A stretch of 64,000 bases of DNA from positions 2,465,001-2,529,000 of the forward strand of contig NW_024881501.1 of the NCBI RefSeq assembly GCF_019059575.1, written 5' to 3'. Of the stretch, positions 20,678 to 29,800 are shown piece after piece (the stretch's first letter is position 1; the number at the start of each line of letters is the position of its first letter). The translations under genes and the position numbers were made by a program. The notes beneath the pieces are model-generated. The model made no database searches. It was not told where the DNA came from and was given only the letters and a program-made list of their open reading frames with translations. The DNA comes from Amphibalanus amphitrite (taxonomy: Eukaryota; Arthropoda; Thecostraca; Balanomorpha; Balanidae).

Positions 20678-21238
20678 TAACAACAATTGCAGCCATCACA
20701 TACGAAGGGTGTGGTAGTCAGCCAAATTACATGTACATCAGCTTGTGCACAGCCGTCCTTGTGACAGAAGGTATTTAGGTGCGCGTCATACTCACTCACC
20801 AAAACGTTGACGTACCGTGCAACACGCTCATCTGGGCACTTCACGACGAATTTAACACTACCGGATGTCAGCGCACCGTCCTCTCCGCTCAGAATCACGA
20901 CATCATTCACACCACATTTGGCGCCATTTACATTGATGGACACACCTGTAGCGCCATTCTCACTGCTTGCACACGTCATCAATCAGCTCACTGCATGGAT
21001 TGAAGTTTTGATGCTAGAGCGCATCATTAAGTCCGGCTCGTCTACAGAAATCATTGAGATTATTTGGTGTTTTTTGCAAGTGTTTTGCAAACGTTGATGC
21101 GATTGTTTGCACGGCTCGCGATTTGTTTTTAGTGAAGAGTGTTTTGCTTCATGCATGGCGCATAGCCCATACTTAAGAGGTCCATCACCATGGATCCTAA
21201 TTTGACTTCCATAGTGGAGCAGGAGGTGGAACTTGTGC
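20678..21238 (-). pseudogene. Unrecognised gene, 5' fragments, cut by Gypsy insertion
   Basis: Two minus frames follow each other. The first (about 21238-20983) reads IMIKHKFHLLLHYGSQIRIH, then GPLKYGLCAMHEAKHSS and RLQNTCKKHQ. The pattern of a GPL, an M-x-EAKH and a KHQ end is one I associate with uncharacterised invertebrate proteins found near transposons. The second (20982 down to the insertion) reads INVNGAKCGVNDVVILSGED, SGSVKFVVKCP and TPFVCDGCNCCYAV, with several cysteines. A TGA and a phase change separate them, so an intron or a frameshift lies between. The gene probably continues at 13168-12851 beyond the Gypsy element. I assign no function. Confidence 0.4.
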
Positions 21239-21565
21239 TTTATCATTATCGTACTGTCACTCCTTGATCTGCTGTCTCTCTGTATTTGTCCTCCACGAAC
21301 GCACAACACACGTCCACGACCGCCCTTTGACCGCGCCGCCTCCCTTCTCTCGCCGCGTCGCGCCCCGACCCGCAGCCGGGCCGGCCACCCACATGACCGC
21401 CCTCGGCCGCGGCTGTGCCGGAGCCGGTCAGCCCAGCCCAGGTCAGCGGGCCCAGCCGGGACGGCGCCCGGCACCGGGCACGGCTCGAGCAGCCCCCGGT
21501 GGGCCAATCCATAACACTCTCATAACCCTACACGAAACCCCCCTTATCACGAAACCCTACACTAT
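21222..21565 (-). repeat. Mosaic repeat copy 2, first part
   Basis: Matches 226-550. The last 14 bases (AAACCCTACACTAT at 21552-21565) are duplicated at 28383-28396 around the LINE. Confidence 0.9.
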
Positions 21566-21599
21566 GACCACGGTCTCCCCGCAGGGGGCTGACCGTGGT

Positions 21600-22120
21600 C
21601 AGAGCTGCTGCTTAACCGGGGTCATCTGGCCCCGGCTTTGCGGCGGCTGTGACTTCGGCCAGTAAGGGGAGTAGCGCCCCCTCGGCCCCAGCTTGACGCG
21701 CGTTTGACCTGGACTTGCCTTGCTTACTGGATGGATTGTCTGCAGGATTGGCCCCGCAGGGGGTTGGCAGCGGCCTGGGTTGCTGTTGGACTGGGTTCCT
21801 TGGGCCCTTGCCCCGCGGCGGCCCTGGCCTCGGCCAGCAAGGGGAGTAGCGCCCCCTCGGCCCCAGCTTGACCCATGCTTGCTTGCGACTTGCTTTGATT
21901 GCTGGATGGACAGATGGTACGGTCCGACTTTTCTTGGTTTCCGTGGTTTTGTTTCTCTTGAGCACCTTTTGTTTGCTTTTGCTTTGCTTCTCACCGGATG
22001 TCCGCGTTTCGTCCGATCACAGCTTTCTGATTTCTTTCCCCCTTTTTCGTTGTTTTTTGCACCCGCAGGAACACAGCCGAGTTGGGCTAGTGTAAGGGGA
22101 GTGGCGTCCCCTCGGGTACC
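21600..22120 (+). promoter_or_regulatory. Tandem units in LINE 5' UTR
   Basis: AAGGGGAGTAGCGCCCCCTC followed by GGCCCCAGCTTGAC occurs at about 21663 and again at about 21840, a spacing near 180 bp. A diverged third copy (AAGGGGAGTGGCGTCCCCTC) lies at 22094. Similar 5' monomers act as promoters in other LINEs; here promoter activity is inferred from position only. Confidence 0.6.
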
Positions 22121-22578
22121 AGCCGGTTTTAATAGGCTAGGCGAGCCGACCCGTACCCCAGGACAACGGGATCCTGGAGGTTGAGCCCCCCACCGTGCGG
22201 AGCCAGTCGCGGTGGCTGGGCAACACGCCTCTTTGGCCCTGAGTTCTGTAAGGGCGGGACACTCAGTGGGGCGCCGCACTTGAGGAGCCATTCCCAGTCG
22301 TGATGCCGCCGGGGGTGGTGTCGGAGAGGTGTCGCCGGCGGGGTTCGGGCACTTGTGCTCGTCCTCCGTCGGTGGGACTGATCTGTCGCTGCCCCTGGCG
22401 GTGACTCGGCTAGGCGTCAAGGGAGGAGGCGGTATCCGACCGTGGGGGGTGGTGAGTCTCTCTCTCCCCCGCGGAAGGTGCCGCCAAGTCCCGTACAGTC
22501 AGCTCGGCCGTCCTAGGCCTTGTAGCGGCGCCGTTGCGGAGCGTCGGCGGCCGAGCTGGCGGAGACCAACTCTTTCAC

Positions 22579-24291
22579 ATGGGTAACTTGACCGATCCCC
22601 CTTCCCCCCAGTCCAATCCCTCGGCCTCGGCCGATCCTCGCCCGTTGGCCTCGGCCGACAGGCGAACGGTGCTCGACAAAGGTCCACGATCTCCTAAGAT
22701 CCTTATCTTCCGGAGCGCAGACAGGGAGCTGAGCTCTCTGTCGCCCTTCCAGCGGAAGGATGGCTGCGACCGGTTTGGTTCAATCGTTCGTTGTGACCGG
22801 ATGCGTGATGGCGCGCTGGAGGTCGAGTTCAGGAAAAGCGAGGAGGCGGCGAAAGCGTTGGACGCTACTCGCTTCGTGTTCTCCGAGGGACGGGCATCCG
22901 GCCGGAGGCTCGTCTCCATCCCGCTTACAGTGGAACCTCACCGATCTAAGAACTCCTCACGAGGGGTCATTAACTGTTTCGATCTGAGGGGAGTGAGCGA
23001 CGAGGACATTGCGGACGGGCTCGCCGATTTCGGCGTGACAGCGGCTCGCCGCATCATGACGAAGAGAGGCACGGTCTCGACCAACAACATCATTCTGACG
23101 TTTGACTCGACTGACTTGCCGAGTGAGATTCGTGTGGGCTACGTGAAGGCTCGCGTGCGGCCCTTCGTCCCAGCGCCCATGCGCTGCTTCCGCTGCCAAC
23201 GTTTCGGCCACACAAAGGACAACTGCCGAGGAAGACCCACGTGCTCCAAGTGTGCTTCGCAGGACCACACTGACGAAACCTGTGACTCGGAGACCCCCCG
23301 ATGCGTCAACTGCGGAGAGGGGCAGACGCCGCACTCCGCGTATGATAGGTCTTGCCCTGCATACGTCAAGGAGAAAGAGATCATGACCATCAAGGCTACC
23401 AGAAATTTGTCTTTCAAAGAGGCCCGGGAGGTGTACAACCAGAGTCACCCGAAGACCTCGTATGCCCAGAAGGTGAGAGTCACAAACTCTACCGATGCCT
23501 CCCAGATGAGTGTAGCACAGCTCGTGCAGCTTCTCAAACGATTCGGCCTCACCGTCGTAGCCACTGGTGACTCAGCGGACACCACGGCGCCTCGTGCGCC
23601 GCCGAGCAACACAGAGCAGGCTGCTCTAGAGTCAGTGTGGGGTCCACCCAGTCCCGCTCCAGCCGCGAACGGTGATGGAGACGGCTGGGCCGTCGTCCAG
23701 CGCCGACAGGGTGGTCGGCGCCCCCCGGCGCAGGGTAAGGCGCCACCCACCCCGCCCCGCCCCCGACCGCCCACGGCGGTGCAGGAGGCGCTGCGGCGGG
23801 GGGAGGAGGAGAGGAAGGCACGCGAGGCGAGGAGGGCTCGCCTCGTCCAGAAGGCCCTCGAGGCTAAGGAAGCCTCGTCTGCCGACTCCGCCTCCGGGAG
23901 TGCCAAAGCGGCTGTTGCCGCTGACACCCCGGAGACACCCGAGGCGGGGACTCGGCCCATCATGGGTCCCCCGCCGCCTCCTCCACCTCCGCAGCGGCGG
24001 CCACCACCGCCGCTGCCAGAGACGCCTGTGTCGAGGACACAGGCCGCTGCCTCGACATCCCCGTCTGGGCGGCAACAGACCTCCGCGGCTCCAGGGCGCC
24101 TCGCCAAGCGGCAGACGCCCCCGAGCTGGTCACCCTCGGAGGGTGACGCCCCCCGGGCGAAAAAGCCCCAGCAGGGCTCGAGCCACGCCCGATCTGCCTC
24201 TGCTGAAGGGAGGCTACACCGAGAGGGCTCGGGGCATCCCCGTATCCGTTACGGGGGGAGCGCCTCCTCGGAGTTAGAGGACCTAGTCTAG
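22579..24291 (+). CDS. LINE ORF1 protein, Gag-like with three zinc knuckles
   Basis: I chose ATG 22579 (MGNLTDPPSP) because the open frame upstream of it has no other ATG. The protein has about 570 residues. The first part is an RRM-like region (KILIFRSADRELSSL; DGALEVEFRKSEEAAKAL; RGVINCFDLRGVSDEDI). Three CCHC knuckles follow around residues 210-260: CFRCQRFGHTKDNC, CSKCASQDHTDETC and CVNCGEGQTPHSAYDRSC. The C-terminal third is proline- and arginine-rich low complexity. It would coat the LINE RNA and help target-primed integration. It ends 81 bp before the ORF2 frame opens. No breaks are visible. Confidence 0.92.
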   Translation: MGNLTDPPSPQSNPSASADPRPLASADRRTVLDKGPRSPKILIFRSADRELSSLSPFQRKDGCDRFGSIVRCDRMRDGALEVEFRKSEEAAKALDATRFVFSEGRASGRRLVSIPLTVEPHRSKNSSRGVINCFDLRGVSDEDIADGLADFGVTAARRIMTKRGTVSTNNIILTFDSTDLPSEIRVGYVKARVRPFVPAPMRCFRCQRFGHTKDNCRGRPTCSKCASQDHTDETCDSETPRCVNCGEGQTPHSAYDRSCPAYVKEKEIMTIKATRNLSFKEAREVYNQSHPKTSYAQKVRVTNSTDASQMSVAQLVQLLKRFGLTVVATGDSADTTAPRAPPSNTEQAALESVWGPPSPAPAANGDGDGWAVVQRRQGGRRPPAQGKAPPTPPRPRPPTAVQEALRRGEEERKAREARRARLVQKALEAKEASSADSASGSAKAAVAADTPETPEAGTRPIMGPPPPPPPPQRRPPPPLPETPVSRTQAAASTSPSGRQQTSAAPGRLAKRQTPPSWSPSEGDAPRAKKPQQGSSHARSASAEGRLHREGSGHPRIRYGGSASSELEDLV

Positions 24292-24372
24292 TCTTTCAGT
24301 CTAGTCATTTCCTCTTTTATCCTTTTATCTTTTTCGCGCTATTGCGCTTTTTTACCAGGTGCATTTCTCTCG

Positions 24373-27300
24373 GTGCTTTTTACCTTTTTTGTGGTCAGTC
24401 AGGTATCTGTGTGCGCCTTTGCCTCATGTTATACGCGCCCTTTTTGCGCCTTTTTAACCACGCCTTTTATTCTACAGTGGAACTGTAGAGGCCTCCGGGC
24501 CAACTACCAGGACCTACAGTCTCTTATCCGTTGGCGCACACCCCTTGTTTTAGGTCTCCAGGAGACCAAGCTAGCGCCAAACGTTACCTTTGCCATCAAG
24601 GGCTACTCTGTTTTTAGAAGAGACCTGGACACCCCTACCATTGCCCATGGAGGTGTGCTTCTGGCGGTTCACCACAGCGTACCTGCTCGCCAGGTGCCGC
24701 TGCAGACTCCCCTGCAGGCGGTGGCCGCCAGAGTTGATTTCAACCACCGGGAACTGACAGTGTGCTCTTTATACCTACAACCAGGTATAGCGCTCCCGGT
24801 GGTTGAGCTGCATCGACTTGTCGATGAGCTTCCACCTCCGGTCCTGGTAGTCGGCGATTTTAATGCCCATAGCCTGGCGTGGGGATGCGACACGACTGGC
24901 ACTCGTGGTCGACTTTTAGAATCTTTTATCCGCGATGAGGCGCTGTGTATTTTAAATACAGGACAGCGCACCCATTTTACAACACCCTCCGGTCAAACAT
25001 CGGCTCTGGACCTGAGCTTAGTCAGTCCGCGGCTAGCTCAGCTTTTTACCTGGTCCGTCCATGACGACCCACTCGGGAGCGACCACTTCCCAGTGTGGCT
25101 GGAGCACCAGGAGTCCCCAGTGTCAGGCAACCGTCCACCTAGGTGGAATGTTCGGAAGGCCGACTGGGGCGAATTCCAGGCCGCCGTAGAGGCCACGGTT
25201 TTATCCAGAGCCGACGCCTCTGTGATGTCTACAGATGATTTTACATGTTTACTCATTGACTCCGCAAACGGGTGCATACCCAAGACGTCGAGTCAGCCTC
25301 GTCGTCCTCCGGTCCCGTGGTGGACCAAGGAATGCGGAGATGCGATTCGTGCCAGGAAGCGCGCTTTTAGAAAGTTTGACCGGAGTAGTACTACTGAGAA
25401 CCTCATCGCTTTTAAGAAAGCGCGGGCTTTTGCCCGTCGCGTTTTAAAAGAGGCAAAGGCCGTTTCATGGCGCACGTACGTGAGTTCCTTAAACCGTTTT
25501 ACTCCTACGACCCAGATATGGGCACGCATGAAGCGCATTGAAGGCCGGTTCAGCTCTGCTCCGCTTCCGGTTTTAAGAGTGAACAACACGGACATATCCC
25601 ACCCTTTAGACGTCGCAGAGACGATAGGCCGTGCACTCTATCAGCGCTGCCGAGGAGAGCCGTCCTCACGACCTGCACCAGCCGCCGTGGACTTCAGCAC
25701 AGCTGAAAATTTGATGTACAATGAGCCTTTCTCTATGGCTGAGCTCACGTCTGCCATCAGCTCGTTGCGCAGCGTCTCAGAAGGTCCGGATGCTGTCCAC
25801 AACGACATGCTCCGTCATCTCCCCGCAGTTGCCCTCGAGGCGCTGCTAGCAACCTTCAATTCGCTTTGGGAGACTGGCACTTTCCCTGAGACCTGGCGGG
25901 AAGCCACTATCATTCCTATCTTGAAGGCTGGCAAGTCGGGACATGACCCTCTCCACTATCGGCCCATCTCTCTCACATCATCGCTTTCAAAGCTGATGGA
26001 GAAGATGGTCAATGTGCGTCTTAGCTGGTTTTTGGAACATCACGGTGTTTTTACAAACGCCCAGTGCGGTTTTAGAAAGCACCGCAGCCCTGTTGACCAC
26101 ATTTTAGCCCTCGACACCGAGATACGCACCTGTTTTACTGAAAAGAAGCACCTTGGAGCACTGTTCTTTGATATTGAGGCGGCCTATGATACAGTGTTAC
26201 GACACAGAATACTTTCCAAAGTACACAAGTACGGCATACGCGGCCGGATGGGCCTCTTTATTAAGAACTTTTTATCGGGTCGTCGGTTCAAAGTCCGAGT
26301 TGGCAGTAGTCTTTCGAGCAGTTTTACTCAAGAGAACGGAGTTCCCCAGGGCGGGGTGCTTAGTGTGGCTCTCTTTGCAGTAGCGATTAATGACATCGCT
26401 GATGATCTGCCGGTCTCGATCGGTAGATCGCTCTTCGTGGATGATTTTGCCATTTGGTTTGCCGCTTCAAGCGCTCGGCATATGGCCAGACAGCTGCAGC
26501 TTGCAGTGACGCGGTTGGAGAGATGGAGTCGTGACAACGGTCTTCGTTTTTCAACAACGAAGACCGTCGCTATGCACTTTTGCCGCCGCCGCTGCGGCGA
26601 CCTTCCCTTGGGAATCCAGCTCTATGGACAGGTGATTCCTACTCGTCCGGTGGCGAAGTTTCTTGAGATCTTTTTTGACAGTCGTTTAACGTATAAAGAA
26701 CATTTTAGAACGCTTCGGGAACGATGTTTTAAATCCCTGAACGTTTTAAAATGTGTCGCCCGCACATCTTATGGTGCGGACCGCAGGACCCTTCTTCTTC
26801 TATATCGATCTATTGTACGATCGAAGCTAGATTACGCTTCTTTTGTCTACGATTCAGCGAGTGAATCTAGCAAGAGGGTCCTGGATACAGTCCATCATGC
26901 AGCACTCCGAGTAGCCACCGGAGCATTCCGCACCTCGCCCAGGAGCAGCATTCTTGCTGAGGCGCATGAACCGCCACTTTCACTCCGCCGTCAGATGTTG
27001 GGTATGCGGTACGCGCTGAAACTGCGCCAATTTCCTATGCACCCGACGTACCCATACGTTTTTTCACGGCATGCCACCCGATGTAACGGAAGGTTACGAC
27101 CCTCGTTCGGAGTGTGCATGAAAGAACTGTTTTCAATAGCTGACATAGCATTGCGTAACGTTCGTCGTACCTGGGCTGCGCCCCCTCCACCGTGGAAAAG
27201 TGTCAGTCCACAGGTGGATCTTTCGCTTTCTGCAGTTCCAAAGGGCAAGTTGCTGCCTGCAGAGGCACGAGTCCGAGCCTTGGAACACCTTGCCTCTTAC

Positions 27301-28143
27301 GATGGTTTTATTCCTGTATTCACAGACGGCTCTAAAACACCTGAGGGAGCGGGCTGTTCTTTCGTCGCTGGCGACGATACCCGTTCATTTTCGTTGCCAT
27401 CTTTCGCCTCGGTGTTTTCATCGGAACTTGTTGCCATCGAGAAGGCTTTGTGTTTTATTGAGGTATCGGACGGACCTTTTTACTTGATTTTATCGGACTC
27501 CCTAAGCAGCCTGTTGGCCCTACGGAGTTTTAATCCAGCCGACCCGATCGTTCAAGACATTTTAGCTCGGCTTCAGTCAGTAGAACAATCGGGTAAATCT
27601 GTTCAGTTCTGCTGGATTCCCAGTCACGTTGGCGTTCATGGCAATGAGCTGGCAGACGCGGCTGCAAGGCGTGCTGCTGCAGCACCCTGCACTCGTCGGT
27701 TGCCATTGCCGGCGCGTGATTTTTACCCTGCTGTACGATCTTTTATTCTAACGGAGTGGCAGGCAGAGTGGCGCCTGCGTGGAGGCAGGAAGCTCCGAGA
27801 GGTGAAGCCGACTCTGGAGCATTGGAGGTCTTGCTCGCAAGACAACAGGTCAAACGAAGTGATTTTATGCAGGCTCCGCATCGGTCATACGTATGCGACG
27901 CATGGCCACCTTCTCCGCGGAGATGAGCAGCCCGTTTGCGGCGGGTGCGCCGTGCCTCTCACCGTCGCCCACGTGCTTTTATCTTGTCGACGCTTGGAAC
28001 CGGACCGGACTCGCTACCTGGGCCGCATCGCTCCGGATATCACCGTCCGCCACTTGCTGGGTGACGAGTCACCCTGGGTTTTATCTGGCAACATCTTTTC
28101 CTTTATCCGTTCAATCAAATTCCAAGTAATCTACTCGATCTGA
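24373..28143 (+). CDS. LINE ORF2: endonuclease, RT, RNase H
   Basis: The open frame gives about 1256 residues. The AP-type endonuclease has LQWNCRGL, LGLQETKL, VVGDFNAHSLAWG and GSDHFPVW. RT has FRPISLT-equivalent YRPISLTSSLSKLMEKMV, FFDIEAAYDTV (first Asp), NGVPQGGVLS and LFVDDFAIWF (catalytic DD). RNase H has VFTDGSKTPEGAG, SSELVAIEKAL, LILSDSLSSLLAL and WIPSHVGVHGNELADAA. A CX2CX8HX4C-like end (CGGCAVPLTVAHVLLSC) closes it. No ATG lies before the endonuclease; the frame opens near GTG 24373, so initiation is non-AUG, by reinitiation or by frameshift from ORF1. The enzyme nicks DNA and reverse transcribes its own RNA in place. All catalytic motifs are present. Confidence 0.95.
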   Translation: MLFTFFVVSQVSVCAFASCYTRPFCAFLTTPFILQWNCRGLRANYQDLQSLIRWRTPLVLGLQETKLAPNVTFAIKGYSVFRRDLDTPTIAHGGVLLAVHHSVPARQVPLQTPLQAVAARVDFNHRELTVCSLYLQPGIALPVVELHRLVDELPPPVLVVGDFNAHSLAWGCDTTGTRGRLLESFIRDEALCILNTGQRTHFTTPSGQTSALDLSLVSPRLAQLFTWSVHDDPLGSDHFPVWLEHQESPVSGNRPPRWNVRKADWGEFQAAVEATVLSRADASVMSTDDFTCLLIDSANGCIPKTSSQPRRPPVPWWTKECGDAIRARKRAFRKFDRSSTTENLIAFKKARAFARRVLKEAKAVSWRTYVSSLNRFTPTTQIWARMKRIEGRFSSAPLPVLRVNNTDISHPLDVAETIGRALYQRCRGEPSSRPAPAAVDFSTAENLMYNEPFSMAELTSAISSLRSVSEGPDAVHNDMLRHLPAVALEALLATFNSLWETGTFPETWREATIIPILKAGKSGHDPLHYRPISLTSSLSKLMEKMVNVRLSWFLEHHGVFTNAQCGFRKHRSPVDHILALDTEIRTCFTEKKHLGALFFDIEAAYDTVLRHRILSKVHKYGIRGRMGLFIKNFLSGRRFKVRVGSSLSSSFTQENGVPQGGVLSVALFAVAINDIADDLPVSIGRSLFVDDFAIWFAASSARHMARQLQLAVTRLERWSRDNGLRFSTTKTVAMHFCRRRCGDLPLGIQLYGQVIPTRPVAKFLEIFFDSRLTYKEHFRTLRERCFKSLNVLKCVARTSYGADRRTLLLLYRSIVRSKLDYASFVYDSASESSKRVLDTVHHAALRVATGAFRTSPRSSILAEAHEPPLSLRRQMLGMRYALKLRQFPMHPTYPYVFSRHATRCNGRLRPSFGVCMKELFSIADIALRNVRRTWAAPPPPWKSVSPQVDLSLSAVPKGKLLPAEARVRALEHLASYDGFIPVFTDGSKTPEGAGCSFVAGDDTRSFSLPSFASVFSSELVAIEKALCFIEVSDGPFYLILSDSLSSLLALRSFNPADPIVQDILARLQSVEQSGKSVQFCWIPSHVGVHGNELADAAARRAAAAPCTRRLPLPARDFYPAVRSFILTEWQAEWRLRGGRKLREVKPTLEHWRSCSQDNRSNEVILCRLRIGHTYATHGHLLRGDEQPVCGGCAVPLTVAHVLLSCRRLEPDRTRYLGRIAPDITVRHLLGDESPWVLSGNIFSFIRSIKFQVIYSI

Positions 28144-28382
28144 TACCAAACCAACTAGTCCATACGTCTATTCTAATCTAGTCCTTACGCCTAGTCAGCT
28201 GTCTTTTACGATACGCTTGGAGTATTTTACCCTTCTTTGCTCTTTTTAACCAGCTTTTAGGCTTTTTTAAGCCTTTTATTACGTCGGTTTTCTTGTGACA
28301 CACTTGCTTTACTTGTATATAGTTATGGGCGCAAAATGACCTTGTAGTCGGCGCGCCCTTAAGCCCCAATAAACAAACAAAC
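28144..28382 (+). other. LINE 3' UTR and AAAC tail
   Basis: Non-coding sequence ending in CCCCAATAAACAAACAAAC followed by AAAC. AATAAA at 28369 could serve as a polyadenylation signal. The short-repeat tail marks the start of reverse transcription. Confidence 0.8.
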
Positions 28383-28916
28383 AAACCCTACACTATTAAC
28401 AGCATCAGAAACAATGTCCTCCAAATTGACACACTCGTCGCCACTGACACACATAAAAGAACGCACCAACCGACAGCCGCGCCACGGTCCTCTCAGTAGT
28501 CAGCAGCCAGCTCCGACGCGAAGCCACTCCGGAAGGCGCCTCCCGCCTCGCGGTAGACGCGATGGGTCAGGTGAACCCTATCGTCCAGGAACATCGCTGT
28601 GTCCACACTGAAGACGTCGGGCCTCGTGCCCGGAGTACGGGTCCGCGGGCACAGCCGACGGCCAACGGCGACGAACTCCACCGACCGCGCTGTCAGACTC
28701 CGCACCGTCCGCGCCAGGGCGCGCTCCAGATCGAATGCTGCCGTTGTCTCCCGAACGGTGGAATCGTCGAACAGCGGACGCGGGGTCGGCCCCACGACGA
28801 GGAGTGGGCAGCGCCTGGCCGCTCACATGATGGCCCGCTCGAGGGCGTCCCATAGGCTCCCCGCGAGCACCGGAGTCGGCTGCATGCGCCGGAACCGGCC
28901 GTAGCGAAGCGTGAGG
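28383..28916 (-). repeat. Mosaic repeat copy 2, second part
   Basis: Continues the mosaic after the LINE and matches 551-1082 with few differences. It contains the second SGNH-like fragment. Confidence 0.9.
28493..28905 (-). pseudogene. SGNH/GDSL-hydrolase-like fragment, copy 2
   Basis: The minus strand reads CPLLVVGPTPRPLFDDS, ETTAAFDLERALARTVRS, SVEFVAVGRRLCP and DDRVHLTHRVYREAGGAF. The DxxH arrangement in the last motif fits block V of SGNH hydrolases and is intact here, unlike copy 1. The stop after DALERAIM is shared with copy 1, so the gene was broken before the duplication. The upstream half with the catalytic Ser is missing where the TA-target DNA element abuts. Confidence 0.45.
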
Positions 28917-29800
28917 TAATTTGAACAATTTTTTACGTCTTCTCCGTCGTACCAAATTCCAGCTCAACCCTGGATGAAGAAAACTGTTTCAGTAGCGCAA
29001 ATGTCACTTGCTTTCACCGTGCAAGGCTCGTTTTTTGACGAGCCGAACATACCTTGAAAAGCATAGCCTCACTTCTCCACCAAGTCACGTTGAGTTCAAA
29101 CTGCGCCACAGTGGGGTAATTTGAACATACTGCCTTTACGTGCCATAAAAACGATAATCTCGCCAGCACCGATGCTGTTTGATCCATCAACAAATAGGCA
29201 AAACAATTCTAAATATACCTTCATTTGAAAAAAAAAGAAAAATCAACACAACAACAACAAAAAAAAAACAGCTACAGAGCATCAATATCTGCACGCTGCA
29301 CACCGGTCAGTTGACGGAAGTCACCTCTCTTCAATTAACAGAATAAACAGTCTATTAACAGTCTATCATTTCCGTTCGGTAAAACTTCCAAATTCATCAG
29401 TTATAGTGGTGCCAATCGGAACCTGGACGTTCGGAGTTCCGATTTTGTCCAAGGTCAGAATTGGTTGGACAAAGGTGGCAGACTGGACAACATTGGACGA
29501 TGACTTGCCACACTCCACCATTTTTTTATATGTAAAGTAATCGTGCATAGCTTTCATTGGCGAATGGAAAGCTTAGTTAAGCTCTCAATATAATGAACAC
29601 TTTTCGGCTGGTTAATTACATTATGAGAATTAAAAATGACAACTTTGAGTTTTGATTACTGCGTAATTGTCGAGCATATTTGGACAAATGGCTGACTTGA
29701 ACATTTCTGGACGGAAAATAAACAAGAATACCGGACATTGGACGGATATAAGACACATTTTTTTTCTTCTTAAACTGGCATCACTTATCTGCTACTGTTT
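28917..29800. mobile_element. TA-target DNA element fragment, copy 2
   Basis: Uninterrupted equivalent of 1083-1764 plus 3229-3424, about 60-70 percent similar by eye in the right half to 58243-58450. It shows that the LTR/integrase piece in copy 1 is an extra insertion. The outer terminal repeats are missing at both ends. Confidence 0.8.

Larger units (their letters stand above)
21566..28382 (+). mobile_element. Full-length LINE (I/Jockey-type), apparently intact
   Basis: A 6.8 kb non-LTR retrotransposon: GC-rich 5' UTR with tandem units, ORF1 (22579-24291), ORF2 (24373-28143), a short 3' UTR and a simple tail of AAAC repeats (28364-28382). A 14-bp target duplication flanks it. The empty site is preserved in mosaic copy 1 at about 545-565, which confirms both ends. 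Neither ORF has a stop or frameshift that I can see. RNase H in ORF2 plus three zinc knuckles in ORF1 suggest the I group of the Jockey superfamily; the exact clade needs a tree. Confidence 0.95.
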
